Shown piece by piece: positions 23,801 through 32,059 of a DNA stretch of 64,000 nt. The translations under genes and the position numbers were made by a program. The notes under the pieces are model-generated. The model worked only from the letters and a program-made list of their open reading frames with translations, made no database searches and was not told where the DNA came from. The first letter of the stretch is position 1; each line of letters starts with the position of its first letter. This stretch comes from Papio anubis (taxonomy: Eukaryota; Chordata; Mammalia; Primates; Cercopithecidae), in NCBI RefSeq assembly GCF_008728515.1, contig NC_044980.1, positions 61,935,590 to 61,999,589 on the forward strand, in the 5' to 3' direction.

Positions 23801-26800
23801 TTACCCATGATCAAATACATCCACTCCTAGGTATACACCTAATAAACATTTGTACATCTGTTTACTAAAGACATAGACAAGAATGTCCAAAGCAGCATCA
23901 TTCATAATAGCCAAAAAATTGGAATCAATGCAAATGTCCATTAACAGCAGAATGGATAAATAAATGGTGGCTCACTAATACAACAGAGTAACATTAAGCA
24001 ATAAAAATGAACAAACGATTGCTGCACACACCAATAAGTCTCACAAATTTAATGTTGAGCAAAAAAAAGGCAGACACAAAAGAGTACACACTGTATGGTC
24101 CCATGTACATAAAGTTTAAGACCAGGCAAAACCAGTTTCTGGTGATGTAAACTAGAATACTGGATGGTTTCAGGGGTTAGTGCCAGGGAGCAGGCATGAG
24201 ATGAGGAGGGCTTCTGAGGTGCTGAGAATGTTCTACATCTTGATCTGTGTGCTAGTTACATGGATGTGCTCACGTGGTGAAAACTCGTTTAACTGCACAC
24301 CTATGACTTGTGAACTTTTCTATATGTATGTTTTACTTCAACAAAAAGTTTATTAAGCTCAAAACAAAGCCAGACAAAAACTATTTTTAGGCTAGGGCTT
24401 ATAAACAAGTGTGAACTGAAAGAGCCAGCCAATCCTTCAAACTGAACCCTTTGTTAGGCCTTTCTTGCATTGTTATAAAGAAATACCCTGCATTGGCCAG
24501 GCGCCGTGGCTCACGCCTGTAATCCCAGCACTTTGGGAGGCCAAGGCAGGCAGATCACGAGGTCAGGAAATCGAGACCACCCTGGCTGACACAGTGAAAC
24601 CCCGTCTCTACTAAAACTACAAAAAATTAGCCCGGCGTGGTGGTGGGTGCCTGCAGTTCCAGCTGCTCGGGAGGCTGAGGCAGGAGAATGGCATGAACCC
24701 GGGAGGCGGAGCTTGCAGTGAGCCGAGATTGGGCCACTGCACTCCAGCCTGGGCGACAGAGTAAGACTCCGTCTAAAAAAAGAAAAAATAAATAAAAAAT
24801 GAAAAAATAAATAAAAATAAAAAAAAGACAGGAAGAAAAAAATACCTGGTACTGCGTAATTTATAAAGAAAACAGGTCTAAATTGGCTCACTGTTCTGCA
24901 GGCTCTACAGGAAGCACCGTGCTGGTGGTATCTGCTTGGCTTCTGGGGAGGATCTGAGACACAATCATAGCAGAAGGCGGAGGCGGAGGAGGCACGCTGC
25001 ATGGTGAAAGCAGGAGAAAGAGAATGACAGGGGAGGTGTCACTCTTTTCAATGACCATCACCAAGAAAGCACCAAGCTGTGACGGAGCTGCCCCCACACA
25101 CCTCCCACCAGGCCCTACCTCCACCACTGGGGATTACAGTTCAACATGAGATCTGGGCAGGGACACAGATCCAAACTATATCAGATCCCAAGTGGCGAAC
25201 TGGGCCTAAATTTTAAATAGAGCCAAGAAGCCACTTGCTGACTAGAGGTCACACATGTACTCTGAATTTCTGAAAATTTCCAGCTCTGTTTAATTTTGGA
25301 ACGTTCAGATCTCATCTGAACCAACCAATCAGGGCTCAGCTTTATCAACCAGTCAGGAGCGAGCTGCACCAACAGATCAGAACTAAGCAAGTTTGAATCC
25401 TTCTGCTGCATAAATGAATCTGACTGGGAACCTGAGTGGCAAATTTCTCTCTATGGAAGCCAAGTTCCTCATTTGTTCTCTGGAATGCACCATACAAAAG
25501 CTACGTGTCAAAGGCCGTGTCTCTCCAGTTTGCGAACTGTTCATTGGAATACAGTCTCGTTCCTCAGATTCTTCTTCAGAGAACTTTTGTTCACAGGCTT
25601 AATAGGGTAATGGTGGTCACATGAACATGCAGACGCTGTGTGGTTAACAATGCATGACCTGAAGGGGGAAGAAGAAAAGAGGAAACAAAAGAAAAAGAGG
25701 AAACAAAAGAAAAAGAGAAACAAAAGAAAACGGGGTAATTTACGTTTGAAAAAGGGCCAAACCCTTAAGTCAAAGGCAAGAGTTTATTCTTTTAGCCAGC
25801 CCTCCTTTTATCCCTTGCCAGCAGCCTGGAAAGTTCCAGACTCTCAGGAATAAGTTCCATGTGTCTTTGCATCCCCCAGCTCCCTCCTTGGTATCCACAC
25901 AGTAGCAAGAGCTTCCTAAACAGCCTTAGAGTCTTGTTCTTGAGAACTCACACATGATAGATGAAACAAAAGAAAATACAGATCTGATCCTAATTGAATA
26001 GTTCACAAAGTCATTTAAAATCAGACTTCTTTCAGAGGGAGGGCTGCAGGAAGGTTGTTGTATTGGAAGGTTTCAGTTTCATCTGGCTTATCCAAAAAGG
26101 AAAGACTTCGCTGCCACACAGGACTAAGGCTTGCAGGCCCTAGAACCCTGAGCACCACTCCTGAGACATGAATAGCACTGAAGGCCACAGAACAGGCAGC
26201 CAAAGGACTCGGGGGCCTCCCCCTGATGCAAGGATTTCAGAGTTAAACATATAGGTATATAAGAGTGGGGCATTTAAAAGAGCCTGCTTCCCAATGAGCT
26301 GAAAATAAATGGTGATGTTATCCTATCAGAGGCTGTTGCCTGGAAGTGATAACCTGTGTTCCTGATCACTGAGGGGATGGTGTCCTCATTCCTACCCACT
26401 TGTCATGCCTCCCAAAGGTCTGTATGACATTGACCTGAAACCACCTTTGCAAAATTATGACAGCAAGAGAAATATGACATAGGTGACTCCATCTTTCTTC
26501 TAACCTCCAGTTTCTCCTTGGTCATTCCTGGGTATAGACCAAGCTGAATTTGGGACAAATTTAGTTTATAGTTTAACCTTAAAGCAAGGATGATAATAAC
26601 CCTTCTTAAAACAAAAGCACATTTTTAAAGCTAAAGAAAGGTTAGGATTTTGAGAGGGGCTTGAATTTGCCTAAGGTGTTGGCATAGTTACTCCTTACTG
26701 TGCAGGAGTCATGTGGCCAAAGATCACGAGATTTGTGACTTCCCCAATTACTCCTATAGATAACATCACTATTATAGAATCTAAGACTTCTTTTGAGATA

Positions 26801-29293
26801 TCTTTCAAACTAACCCCACCCAGACTTCTGACCCAACCCATCCTGTGGCCTCACCCAGAGGTGGACTCAGAACTGAGGACCGTTTTCCAAAACCTTATGA
26901 CTTCTTCCCCAACCAGTCAACATTTGCCATTCCCGTGTGCCCTGCCCACCAAACTATCCTTGAAACTCCTAATCTCCAAAACTTTGGAGTGATTGATTTG
27001 AGTAATAGCTCTGTCTCCCACCTGGCATGGCCAGTCTGGCATCAATTAAACTTTCTTTACTTCAGTGCCATAGTCTCAGTGGATTGATTTTGTCTGTGCA
27101 GTGGGCAGGAAGAACTCGTCGGCAATTACAGACCTTCCAACCTGAAGGATGAGGGGACAGCCTTCTGGGGCTGATAGAAACGTCTTACTCTTCCCATTCT
27201 GTTATGAGCTGAATTTTCTCTCCCCCACCACCAAATTCATGTTGAAATCCTAACCTCCAGGACCTCAGAATGTGACTGTATTTAGAGACATGGCCTTTAA
27301 AGAGGTCATTAAGGGAAGCTGAGGTCATGTAGGTGGGCCCTGATCCAATCTGACTGGAGACCTTAAAAGATGAGGAAATTTGGACAGACAAAAAGACACC
27401 AGGGACACTCATGCACACAGGAAAGGCCATGAGAGGACAAAGAGAGGAGATGGCCATCTGCATGCCAGGGAGCAAGGGTGCAGAAGAAGCAAACTCCGCC
27501 AACACTTTGATCTTAAAATTCCAGCCTCCAGACTGTGAGACAATCCATTTCTCCTGTTTAAGTCACTCAGTCTATGGTATTCGGGTTTTTTGGTTTGTTT
27601 TTGTTTTTTGGTGTATTTGTTTGTTTTGAGACAGAGTCTTGCTCTGTGACTCAGGCTGGAGTGCAGTGGCACAATCACGGCTCACTGCAACCTCTGCCTC
27701 CCGGGTTTGAGTGATTCTCCTGCCTCAGCCTCCCAAGTAGTTGGGATTACAGGCATCTGCCACCACGCCCAGCTAATATTTGTATTTTTAGTACAGATGG
27801 GGTTTTGCCATGTTGCCCGGGCTGGTCTTGAACTCCCAGTTTCAAGGCATCCACCAACCTTGGCCTCCCAGAGTGCTGGGATTATAGGCGTGAGCCACCA
27901 CACCCTGCCCAGTCTGTGGCATTTGTTATGACAGCCCAATCTAACCAACACGCACCTTCCCAGCCTTTGTTTCTCGTGGGCATGATGCCTCCTCTTGGCC
28001 TGCTGCTAATTCCATCCTAATGCCAGACTCACAAGGCTCTGCTCACCCAGCTCTGAGCCTTACCCCAGCGCTGGCTTTGCTCTGCTCTTCTGATCCTCTG
28101 ACCTCCTTCTAGTCCTGCCCCAGGGCACCTCCACATCTGGCTACTCCTGGCTCTCTTGTTCTTCTTCTTCTTCTTTTTTTTTGGACGGAGTCTCACTCTG
28201 TCGCCCAAGCTGGAGTGCTGTGGCGCGATCTCAGCTCACTGCAAGCCACAGGCGCCCGCCACCACACCCGGCTAATTTTTTGTGTTTTTAGTAGAGACGG
28301 AGTTTCACCGTGTTAGCCAGGATGGTCTTGATCTCTTGACCTCGTGATCCACCCCACTTGGACTCCCAAAGTGCTGGGATTACAGGGCTGAGCCACAACG
28401 CCCGACCATGGCTCTTACTCTTCTTTTAACCTCAACCCAGACCAGCAGCTCACCAAGCCACCAAGACTCACGGTCCCTCCTGTATGTAGCCCTTGTCTGA
28501 CAGACCATGTGGTATTGGACACTTGTGGGGTCAGAGAAAGCGGGAGGAAGTTTGAAGAATTTCAGAGGATGGCAAGAGACGGAGGTCCTTCTCCTTTCTC
28601 TCTCACCACCCCCTCCAAGAACTTCCCACAGGTTGATAAATATTGCTGTGGTCCAAAACAGAAGGTGCAATTTGGCTCTATTCTCAGATTTTCCTCCTGT
28701 GGGTTAGTAAAACAGATGGAGGGCTGTCCAAGTCGAGGAGAAAGCCAGACTCATTCAGAGTGATCTTTTCAATGCTCAAAAACCTGGCACAGGCCTGTCT
28801 TTACTAATTCTCACCCTGAGAGCCAGGAGACCAAAGGACTCATTGGGATAGTGGCCATGTGAGCGTGGGGATGTTAAACCAACAACTCCCCAAGGCTGAG
28901 GCAGGTTTAGGGTCTGCTTTGTGCACAGAGACCCTATTAATATCTGATGACCCACTTGGGATTATTTGGGTGGAATTGTTTGAAGAGGAGAAAAATTCTC
29001 ATTGCTTCCTATTAAGATGCCACCAGATGATCCCCTGGCTGAGTTCTTTGGCACCTTTCTCACAGTAATGAAAAAATTATATATATACCTCATTTCCTTT
29101 TTAAAGACCCTGGATATTGGGATGCCAAGGTTCAGATTGAACTGCATGCTAAATCTCAAAATTTTCAGTTTAATCTGCATGAAGACAAACAGTTTGGACT
29201 CACCTCAATGCACATCTGATCCAAGGAGGTGATGACTTTACAGCCGGCAGAAAACAGCACCACCCAAAAGAAGCAGCTGACGTCAAACGCCAT
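13784..29293 (-). CDS. CD180: CD180 (RP105), LRR receptor partner of MD-1; join of three exons
   Basis: Coding exons are 29,204-29,293, 16,783-16,949 and 13,784-15,512, joining to 1,986 bases and 661 residues, the length I recall for human CD180. Seen in the translation: a signal peptide (about 1-23, starting MAFDVSCFFWVVLF), an N-cap with Cys28 and Cys39, a long run of LxxLxLxxN leucine-rich repeats, an LRRCT cap (CTC...C...C before the membrane), one membrane segment near 627-650 and an 11-residue tail ending RWKYRHI. There is no TIR domain. Many N-glycosylation sequons occur (N34, N53, N70, N78 and others). Known role: with MD-1 (LY86) on the surface of B cells, macrophages and dendritic cells it modulates TLR4/LPS responses and B-cell activation. 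The frame is intact, with GT-AG introns of 1,270 and 12,254 bases. Many residues differ from my memory of the human protein, so this is a primate orthologue. Confidence 0.97.
15993..16025 (+). repeat. (CA)n microsatellite in CD180 intron 2
   Basis: ACGCACACATACACACAC continues as a pure CA tract to 16,025. It is probably polymorphic. Confidence 0.95.
16225..16256 (+). repeat. Second (CA)n microsatellite in CD180 intron 2
   Basis: A pure CA tract of about 15 units, 200 bases from the first one in the same intron. Confidence 0.95.
16783..16949 (-). CDS. CD180: CD180 exon 2 (residues 31-86)
   Basis: This 167-base exon has acceptor TTTCTCCAATCAG before AAAGAAGCC and donor ACTAG/GTATGT. It encodes Lys31 to Thr85 plus the first two bases of Arg86: the LRR N-cap cysteine Cys39, the first LRR and sequons at N34, N53, N70 and N78. 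Gly71 replaces the Arg I recall in human, but N70-G-T remains a sequon. The frame was too short to be seen without splicing. Confidence 0.95.
17120..17545 (+). mobile_element. LINE-1 (L1M type) 3' end
   Basis: GACTGTTCATCAATATAGGAC, GTACATTCACAAAATGGAAT, GAAAAAAGCAAACCGCAGAAC and CTTTTGTGTAAGAAAGGTATG follow the L1M 3' UTR order on the plus strand. It is antisense to CD180 in intron 1. Confidence 0.65.
17772..17837. repeat. (TC)n(TG)n(AG)n compound microsatellite
   Basis: Three dinucleotide tracts are joined: TC to about 17,797, TG to about 17,816 and AG to 17,837. The TC and AG arms are complementary, so a hairpin with a TG loop is possible. It lies in CD180 intron 1. Confidence 0.95.
17850..18694. 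other. Unique intron sequence
   Basis: About 850 bases between a microsatellite and an MLT1 LTR. I recognise no repeat or exon in it. Confidence 0.35.
18695..19345 (+). mobile_element. MaLR LTR (MLT1/MST-type) carrying a nested Alu
   Basis: It starts TGCTATGCTTTGAATATGTCC, continues with AAGAGGTGAGGCCTTTGGGAG and a TGATTGGATCATGA block, then after the Alu the series AGCAAGAAGGCCCTCACCAG, AGAAATAAATTACTTTTC and the terminal CCGACTAAGACA. This is a MaLR LTR on the plus strand. Confidence 0.75.
18883..19143 (+). mobile_element. 5'-truncated Alu inside the MaLR LTR, with target duplication
   Basis: The Alu starts at TGGGAGGCCAAGGCGGGCAG, lacking its first 35-40 bases, and ends in an A-tail followed by a G10 run. 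GTAAGTTA occurs before the Alu and again directly after the tail, marking the target site duplication. Confidence 0.85.
19346..20705. other. Unique intron sequence
   Basis: About 1.4 kb of CD180 intron 1 with no recognised repeat or exon. Confidence 0.35.
20711..20738 (+). repeat. (CA)n microsatellite, imperfect
   Basis: ACACACACATGCATGCACAC followed by more CA units. It is short and interrupted. Confidence 0.9.
20740..21235. mobile_element. Probable old LINE-1 (L1M) fragment
   Basis: Phrases such as CATGACCCTTAAACCCTAAAC, GACAATTGTCCCATTATTATT, TCCAATCCAGGATCACACATT and ACAGAATGTCCCAGTTATAGG are typical of the degraded 3' region of old LINE-1 subfamilies. Family and orientation are not certain. 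Confidence 0.45.
21236..22115. other. Unique intron sequence
   Basis: About 880 bases with overlapping short frames in several phases, none with the features of an exon. No repeat recognised. Confidence 0.35.
22120..22330 (+). mobile_element. MIR, sense
   Basis: AGACTGCTTGGGTTCAAATCC, CTCTCAACCACCAAGCTGTG and CTGTGAGGATTAATGCGATA follow MIR order, including the tRNA-like B box GGTTCAAATCC. It is a SINE and not a tRNA. Confidence 0.75.
22369..22421 (+). repeat. 28-bp tandem duplication
   Basis: TGTGTCTATGAACTTGGAGT starts at 22,371 and again at 22,399, with perfect identity over the shared unit. The identity suggests a recent event. Confidence 0.95.
22850..24360 (+). mobile_element. LINE-1 (L1M type) 3' end, sense, interrupted by an Alu
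   Basis: The text ATGGATCTAAATGTGAAACC, GCTTCTAGAAGAAACATGGGA, GTGAAAATGGGCAAAACACTT, ATCATTCATAATAGCCAAAAA and GGATAAATAAATGGTGGCTC is the end of L1 ORF2 and its 3' UTR. The ORF2 part is riddled with stops. The closing TTTACTTCAACAAAAAGTTT marks the tail. Confidence 0.8.
23077..23373 (+). mobile_element. Alu (Y-like) inserted in LINE-1, with target duplication
   Basis: It starts GGCTGGGTGCGGTGGCTCATA, has the Y-type GAGGCAGAGCTTGCAGTGAG segment and an A18 tail. CTTTGG lies on both sides of the element (GAACTTTGG before, AGCTTTGG after). Confidence 0.85.
24452..25183 (-). mobile_element. MST-type MaLR LTR, antisense, split by an AluY
   Basis: The antisense MST series begins TGTTAGGCCTTTCTTGCATTG and resumes after the Alu with GCGTAATTTATAAAGAAAACA, GTTCTGCAGGCTCTACAGGAA and CACCTCCCACCAGGCCC, ending ACAGATCCAAACTATATCA. 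It is a full LTR apart from the insertion. Confidence 0.8.
24495..24841 (+). mobile_element. AluY with a long, patterned A-rich tail
   Basis: It begins GGCCAGGCGCCGTGGCTCACG and has the Y-type segment CCCGGGAGGCGGAGCTTGCA. The tail is about 60 bases of AAATAAAAAT-type repeats. The low divergence makes it one of the youngest Alus in the window and supports a catarrhine host. Confidence 0.9.
25190..25620 (+). mobile_element. LTR-like sequence with repeated CCAATCAG motifs
   Basis: AACCAACCAATCAGGGCTCAG, ATCAACCAGTCAGGAGCGAGC and CACCAACAGATCAGAAC form a degenerate tandem array of about 27 bases, of the kind found in retroviral U3 regions. The ends are not clear and I cannot name the family. 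Confidence 0.4.
25675..25731 (+). repeat. 18-bp purine-rich tandem repeat, three copies
   Basis: The unit AAGAGGAAACAAAAGAAA is repeated three times, the last copy with small changes. It is A/G-only apart from one C per unit. Confidence 0.9.
25740..26431. other. Unique intron sequence
   Basis: About 690 bases between the purine repeat and a solo LTR, with nothing recognised. Confidence 0.35.
26436..27130 (+). mobile_element. Complete ERV solo LTR with 4-bp target duplication
   Basis: This 695-base element begins TGAAACCACCTTTGCAAAAT and ends GGCAATTACA, and GACC flanks it on both sides (26,432-26,435 and 27,131-27,134). A 4-bp duplication is typical of gammaretrovirus-like ERV1 elements. 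The 3' part contains TTGATTTGAGTAATAGCTCTG, where the second copy has an AATAAA. It aligns by eye along its length with the LTR at 58.8-59.5 kb. There is no internal retroviral sequence. I do not name the family. Confidence 0.8.
27200..27954 (+). mobile_element. MLT1-type MaLR LTR with nested antisense Alu
   Basis: It begins TGTTATGAGCTGAATTTTCTC and continues with AGAATGTGACTGTATTTAGAG, GGTGGGCCCTGATCCAATCTG, GATGAGGAAATTTGGACAGA and CCAGCCTCCAGACTGTGAGA, the MLT1 order. After the Alu the LTR ends GTTATGACAGCCCAATCTAAC. Confidence 0.85.
27582..27908 (-). mobile_element. Alu (S-type), antisense, in the MLT1 LTR
   Basis: A T/G-rich tail (TTTTTTGGTTTGTTTTTG) leads to GAGACAGAGTCTTGCTCTGTG, and the element ends GAGCCACCACACCCTGCC. 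CAGTCTATGGTATT before it and CAGTCTGTGGCATT after it are the two copies of the target site, now diverged. Confidence 0.9.
28169..28406 (-). mobile_element. AluY-like, antisense, with an internal deletion
   Basis: It runs GGACGGAGTCTCACTCTGTCG to GGCTGAGCCACAACGCCCGAC. About 55-60 bases are missing between CTCACTGCAAG and CCACAGGCGCCCGCC. TGGCTCT(C)TTG... and TGGCTCTTACT flank it as a probable target duplication. Confidence 0.85.
28407..29203. other. Unique sequence at the 5' end of CD180 intron 1
   Basis: About 800 bases next to exon 1 with no recognised repeat. Such promoter-near intron sequence is a reasonable place for regulatory elements, but I see no motif cluster I would defend. Confidence 0.35.
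29204..29293 (-). CDS. CD180: CD180 exon 1 coding part (signal peptide, residues 1-30)
   Basis: On the minus strand the ATG lies in CCTGTGATGGCG, with G at -3 and +4, a good Kozak context. It encodes Met-Ala-Phe-Asp and a hydrophobic core (CFFWVVLFSAGC), then a stretch to Met27-Cys28-Ile29-Glu30, and ends GAG/GTGAGT, a consensus donor. Leu25 replaces the Trp I recall in human. Exactly 30 codons are present, so the next exon starts in phase 0. Confidence 0.95.
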
Positions 29294-29560
29294 CACAGGA
29301 CTGGTGCAATCCTAGCTTGGTGGGTTTACCCAATGCTTGGAGCTGAGAAATGGAATCAAACTATGAAGGCCCTGGCAATTTGGCAGCCAGGGAGGTACTC
29401 AGAAGGGTGATCTTGGAACAAGAAATGCTGTTGACTGCTCAGCATTCTGTGGCTCTGTGCTGAAAAAAAAAAGGAAGTCCCTTTTGCATACCACCCATCT
29501 TTGCCAAAAATAACTGAGGACCCAGCCCCAGAATGGCCCATTGCATTTCCTGGCACTGAA
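29294..29560 (-). promoter_or_regulatory. CD180: CD180 5' UTR and core promoter region
   Basis: This is the segment upstream of the CD180 start codon. No TATA box is visible within 150 bases and it is not a CpG island, typical of leukocyte-restricted promoters driven by PU.1 near the start site. It contains the PU.1-type site at 29,463-29,478 and an octamer-like TTTTGCAT at 29,482-29,489. The transcription start is not determined. Confidence 0.55.
29463..29478 (+). promoter_or_regulatory. PU.1/ETS-type site near the CD180 promoter
   Basis: AAAAAAAAAAGGAAGT is an A-rich flank joined to the GGAAGT core, the preferred PU.1 (SPI1) form, about 180 bases upstream of the CD180 start codon. Its strand is opposite to the gene, which ETS sites tolerate. 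The functional role is inferred. Confidence 0.55.
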
Positions 29561-30334
29561 CATGAATCAGTTGTGCAGTCCTTTTGGGCTGATCACACAG
29601 ACTTTCGTTGTGATGGTTCCAATTGACTTTATGCCAACTTCAAGTATTTGGCCAACTCCAACAGCTTCTGGTCCTTTTCCCCGAGAGAGGCTGTGGAAGC
29701 TCTTCTCACCAAGGAGGCCACTTTCTCAGTTTTCCTAGGTGAGTGAATAGAAGAGGTGTCAGAGAACATGGAAAGGCAGAGCACTCTGTGGGGGCAGGTT
29801 GAAGAAATGAGCCTTTCAGTGGCACCTGCTGAGCTGGGAACTGGAGCACAAGGGAGCAGGCTTGAGAGTATATCTGTTCCTTGAGCCTCAGCTGCTGCCT
29901 TGGCCACCTCGTCCATCCCCACCTCTGGTCTTCGTATAGGAGGAAGATTACTTCATCTCTTGACCTGGCGGTTCAGACTTGTTAAAGCAGTTGGGGTGAA
30001 CTCCTCTCTTGTTCCCTCCTAACCTGGTCTGGGGAAGTAGGGGACACTGCCATGGATAGAGCAGCCTGGCTAAAGGAGGGCAGAGTTAGGGATGCCAGCC
30101 TTGGCACTATTCTTAGAAATAGCTTTGAAGCAGGATTGCAATTACTCTTATTATGGAGCAAGATGTGGCAATGATTAAAGAAAGCCAAAGTTCAAACATT
30201 CCTTAATAGGCTGCATTTAGTTACCTGTTCTGTCTGTTCTTCAGCCCTCTGGTATGCAGGATATATTTGGTGTTGCTGTTCTCCCACTCCATTTCCAAGA
30301 GCCAAGTTCTTAGTATCAGAGTTCACAATGACTT

Positions 30335-30384
<50 letters not shown>

Positions 30385-30404
30385 TTACTACCACCACCAC
30401 CACC
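30335..30404 (+). repeat. (ACT)n(CCA)n trinucleotide microsatellite
   Basis: About 16 uninterrupted ACT units, then ATTACT and five CCA units. On the minus strand it reads as AGT/TGG and produces a poly-Val frame, which is not a gene. Pure triplets of this length are often polymorphic. Confidence 0.95.
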
Positions 30405-30434
30405 TCTACTGTATTACTATGATGAAGCAAATGA

Positions 30435-30690
30435 CTATAGTATCTGCCATTTATTGAGCTCTTACTGTGTGTCATATACTGGGTCAGGTTTAATTTTTTT
30501 TTTTTTTGCTGCATTTTCCTATCCTTGACTGTTTCCACATGTTCTATAAAAGAGATGTTATTGTTTCCCTCATTTTATAGATATAGAAACTGATGCTTAA
30601 GAGAAATTAAATGATCTCTCCAAGTCACACAATTAGAGAGTGGTGGATTAGGGCTTCAGATCCAGAAAATCTCACTGCAGAGATTGTGCT
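30435..30690 (-). mobile_element. MIR, antisense
   Basis: CCATTTATTGAGCTCTTACTG, CCTCATTTTATAGATATAGAA and CTCTCCAAGTCACACAATTAG are the antisense MIR landmarks. A T14 run interrupts the element. Confidence 0.75.
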
Positions 30691-31019
30691 ACCACTCTTC
30701 ATGGTTTAAGAAAGGACTTTGCCTCCTGAAGGAGCTGAAGAGTAGATGAGGTGAAGAATGTTGTTCATCTGGAGATTTCAGAGAAGATGCTAAAAAGCAG
30801 AGGGGATTGGAGGAAATATGTACTTGGCACTCTGCTAGGCCTGCTACGCATATTTGGGCTTTCCCTGGTCACCCTTAAAATGTCATCTTCATCAACAAAA
30901 TCATCTCTGAAGATGCTATCAGCAAGACACAGTCTTAAGCAAACCCAGACCAATGACAGACCACCTTGCTTCAAATAAGACATCCATCAGTGTGCAATGG
31001 GAAGAGCTGAGGACTGGGA

Positions 31020-31200
31020 AGAGTCTAGTGCTAGACCACAGATCCTTGCTTACCAACTGAGTGACCTTGGGCAAGTCATTTCACTTCTCTAAGTCTGTTT
31101 TCCCATCTGAAAAACAAGAATTATAATTCCTGTTCTGCTTACATCATAGGGTAATTATGAGGATCAAATAGGATCATGTATGTGAAAATGCTCTCCTTAC
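31020..31200 (+). mobile_element. MIR, sense
   Basis: CTGAGTGACCTTGGGCAAGTC, TCACTTCTCTAAGTCTG, TTTTCCCATCTGAAAAAC and ATTATGAGGATCAAATAGG are classic MIR core sequence. Confidence 0.8.
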
Positions 31201-31393
31201 CTTAAAGTCCCACATAAACATGCAGAATGTGAGGCAAAGATTGAGTAACGAATTCTGATGTCATGTAAATATCACTCTCAGGAAATTATCTCCTGCCCCA
31301 GAGATGTTGAAAGGCATATTACTTTCCTTCTTAAAGAAAGGTCTGGTGGCTCAGTTAAGGCCATCAGATTTTGTCATTTTCTGAGGCTATATC

Positions 31394-31422
31394 ATTTGCA
31401 TATGATTTGCATGTGTTTGCAT
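31394..31422 (+). promoter_or_regulatory. Triple octamer cluster upstream of CD180
   Basis: Two perfect ATTTGCAT octamers (31,394-31,401 and 31,405-31,412) and one GTTTGCAT (31,415-31,422) sit 11 and 10 bases apart, about one DNA helical turn each. They lie 2.1 kb upstream of the CD180 start codon in unique sequence. Octamers bind Oct-1/Oct-2 with the B-cell coactivator OCA-B, so a B-cell enhancer is a reasonable inference. Confidence 0.5.
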
Positions 31423-31429
31423 AATGAAT

Positions 31430-32055
31430 TCAAAAGACTCACTGCAAGTATATAAGAGTGAAATAAAATGAATGAATATGAGTGACCTTCTGCCACAGCA
31501 TTCAAATCACATATTCAGGGCATACTACCCTGAAATATGAAATAGATTAAAATTTAAACTATTGCAAACAGATGAGAAGATAAGTTTTAGAGTTTAGAGG
31601 CAAGAATGAAACTCTTATTTGGATATATCCAGAATTTGGATATAAAGAATCACATTCTCTTACAGGTCACCCCATCCAAATGATTTTCATGCCTGAATTC
31701 TCTCCTATACACCCCTTAAATCACCCCTCTCTGTAGACAAAAACATACTCTCTGAATTATTTTTCAGTCTATTCTGAAATGCTTCAGGTGACAGAAAACT
31801 CATCGTCCCCTCCCCCCCAATGGTTTTGGCCAATTTTGACTGTTTAAAAGGTTTTATCTTATATTGAACTGTTAAAGTCTCCTTTGGCTAACAGAGTAAG
31901 TTCAAGGCCTTTTCTACCTTCAAGTATTTGAAAATAGCTACCATGTCCCTGAATCTTTCCCTTTCTAGGTTAAAAATCTCTAGTTCCTCAAACTATGTAA
32001 TAAATTCATGTATTACAACCCCTAGCAAGCTGTTTATCTAAATGTTTTCCCAATT
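31430..32055. other. Unique 5' flank of CD180
   Basis: About 600 bases with no recognised repeat or gene. Confidence 0.35.
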
Positions 32056-32059
32056 GCCC

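Larger units (their letters stand above)
16950..29203 (-). other. CD180: CD180 intron 1
   Basis: This 12,254-base intron carries GTGAGT after exon 1 and CAATCAG before exon 2. It contains two LINE-1 tails, three MaLR LTRs, one complete ERV solo LTR, one LTR-like piece, five Alus and several microsatellites. I see no conserved-looking alternative exon. Confidence 0.9.

Noticed and set aside
24511..25002. 163-codon minus-strand frame
   Set aside because: It is read-through of an antisense AluY, its A-rich tail and an MST LTR.
30335..30404. Regular repeat array considered as CRISPR-like
   Set aside because: It has no spacers, the unit is three bases, and the genome is eukaryotic.
30323..30538. 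Poly-Val and poly-Leu frames
   Set aside because: They are produced by the ACT triplet microsatellite in different frames.
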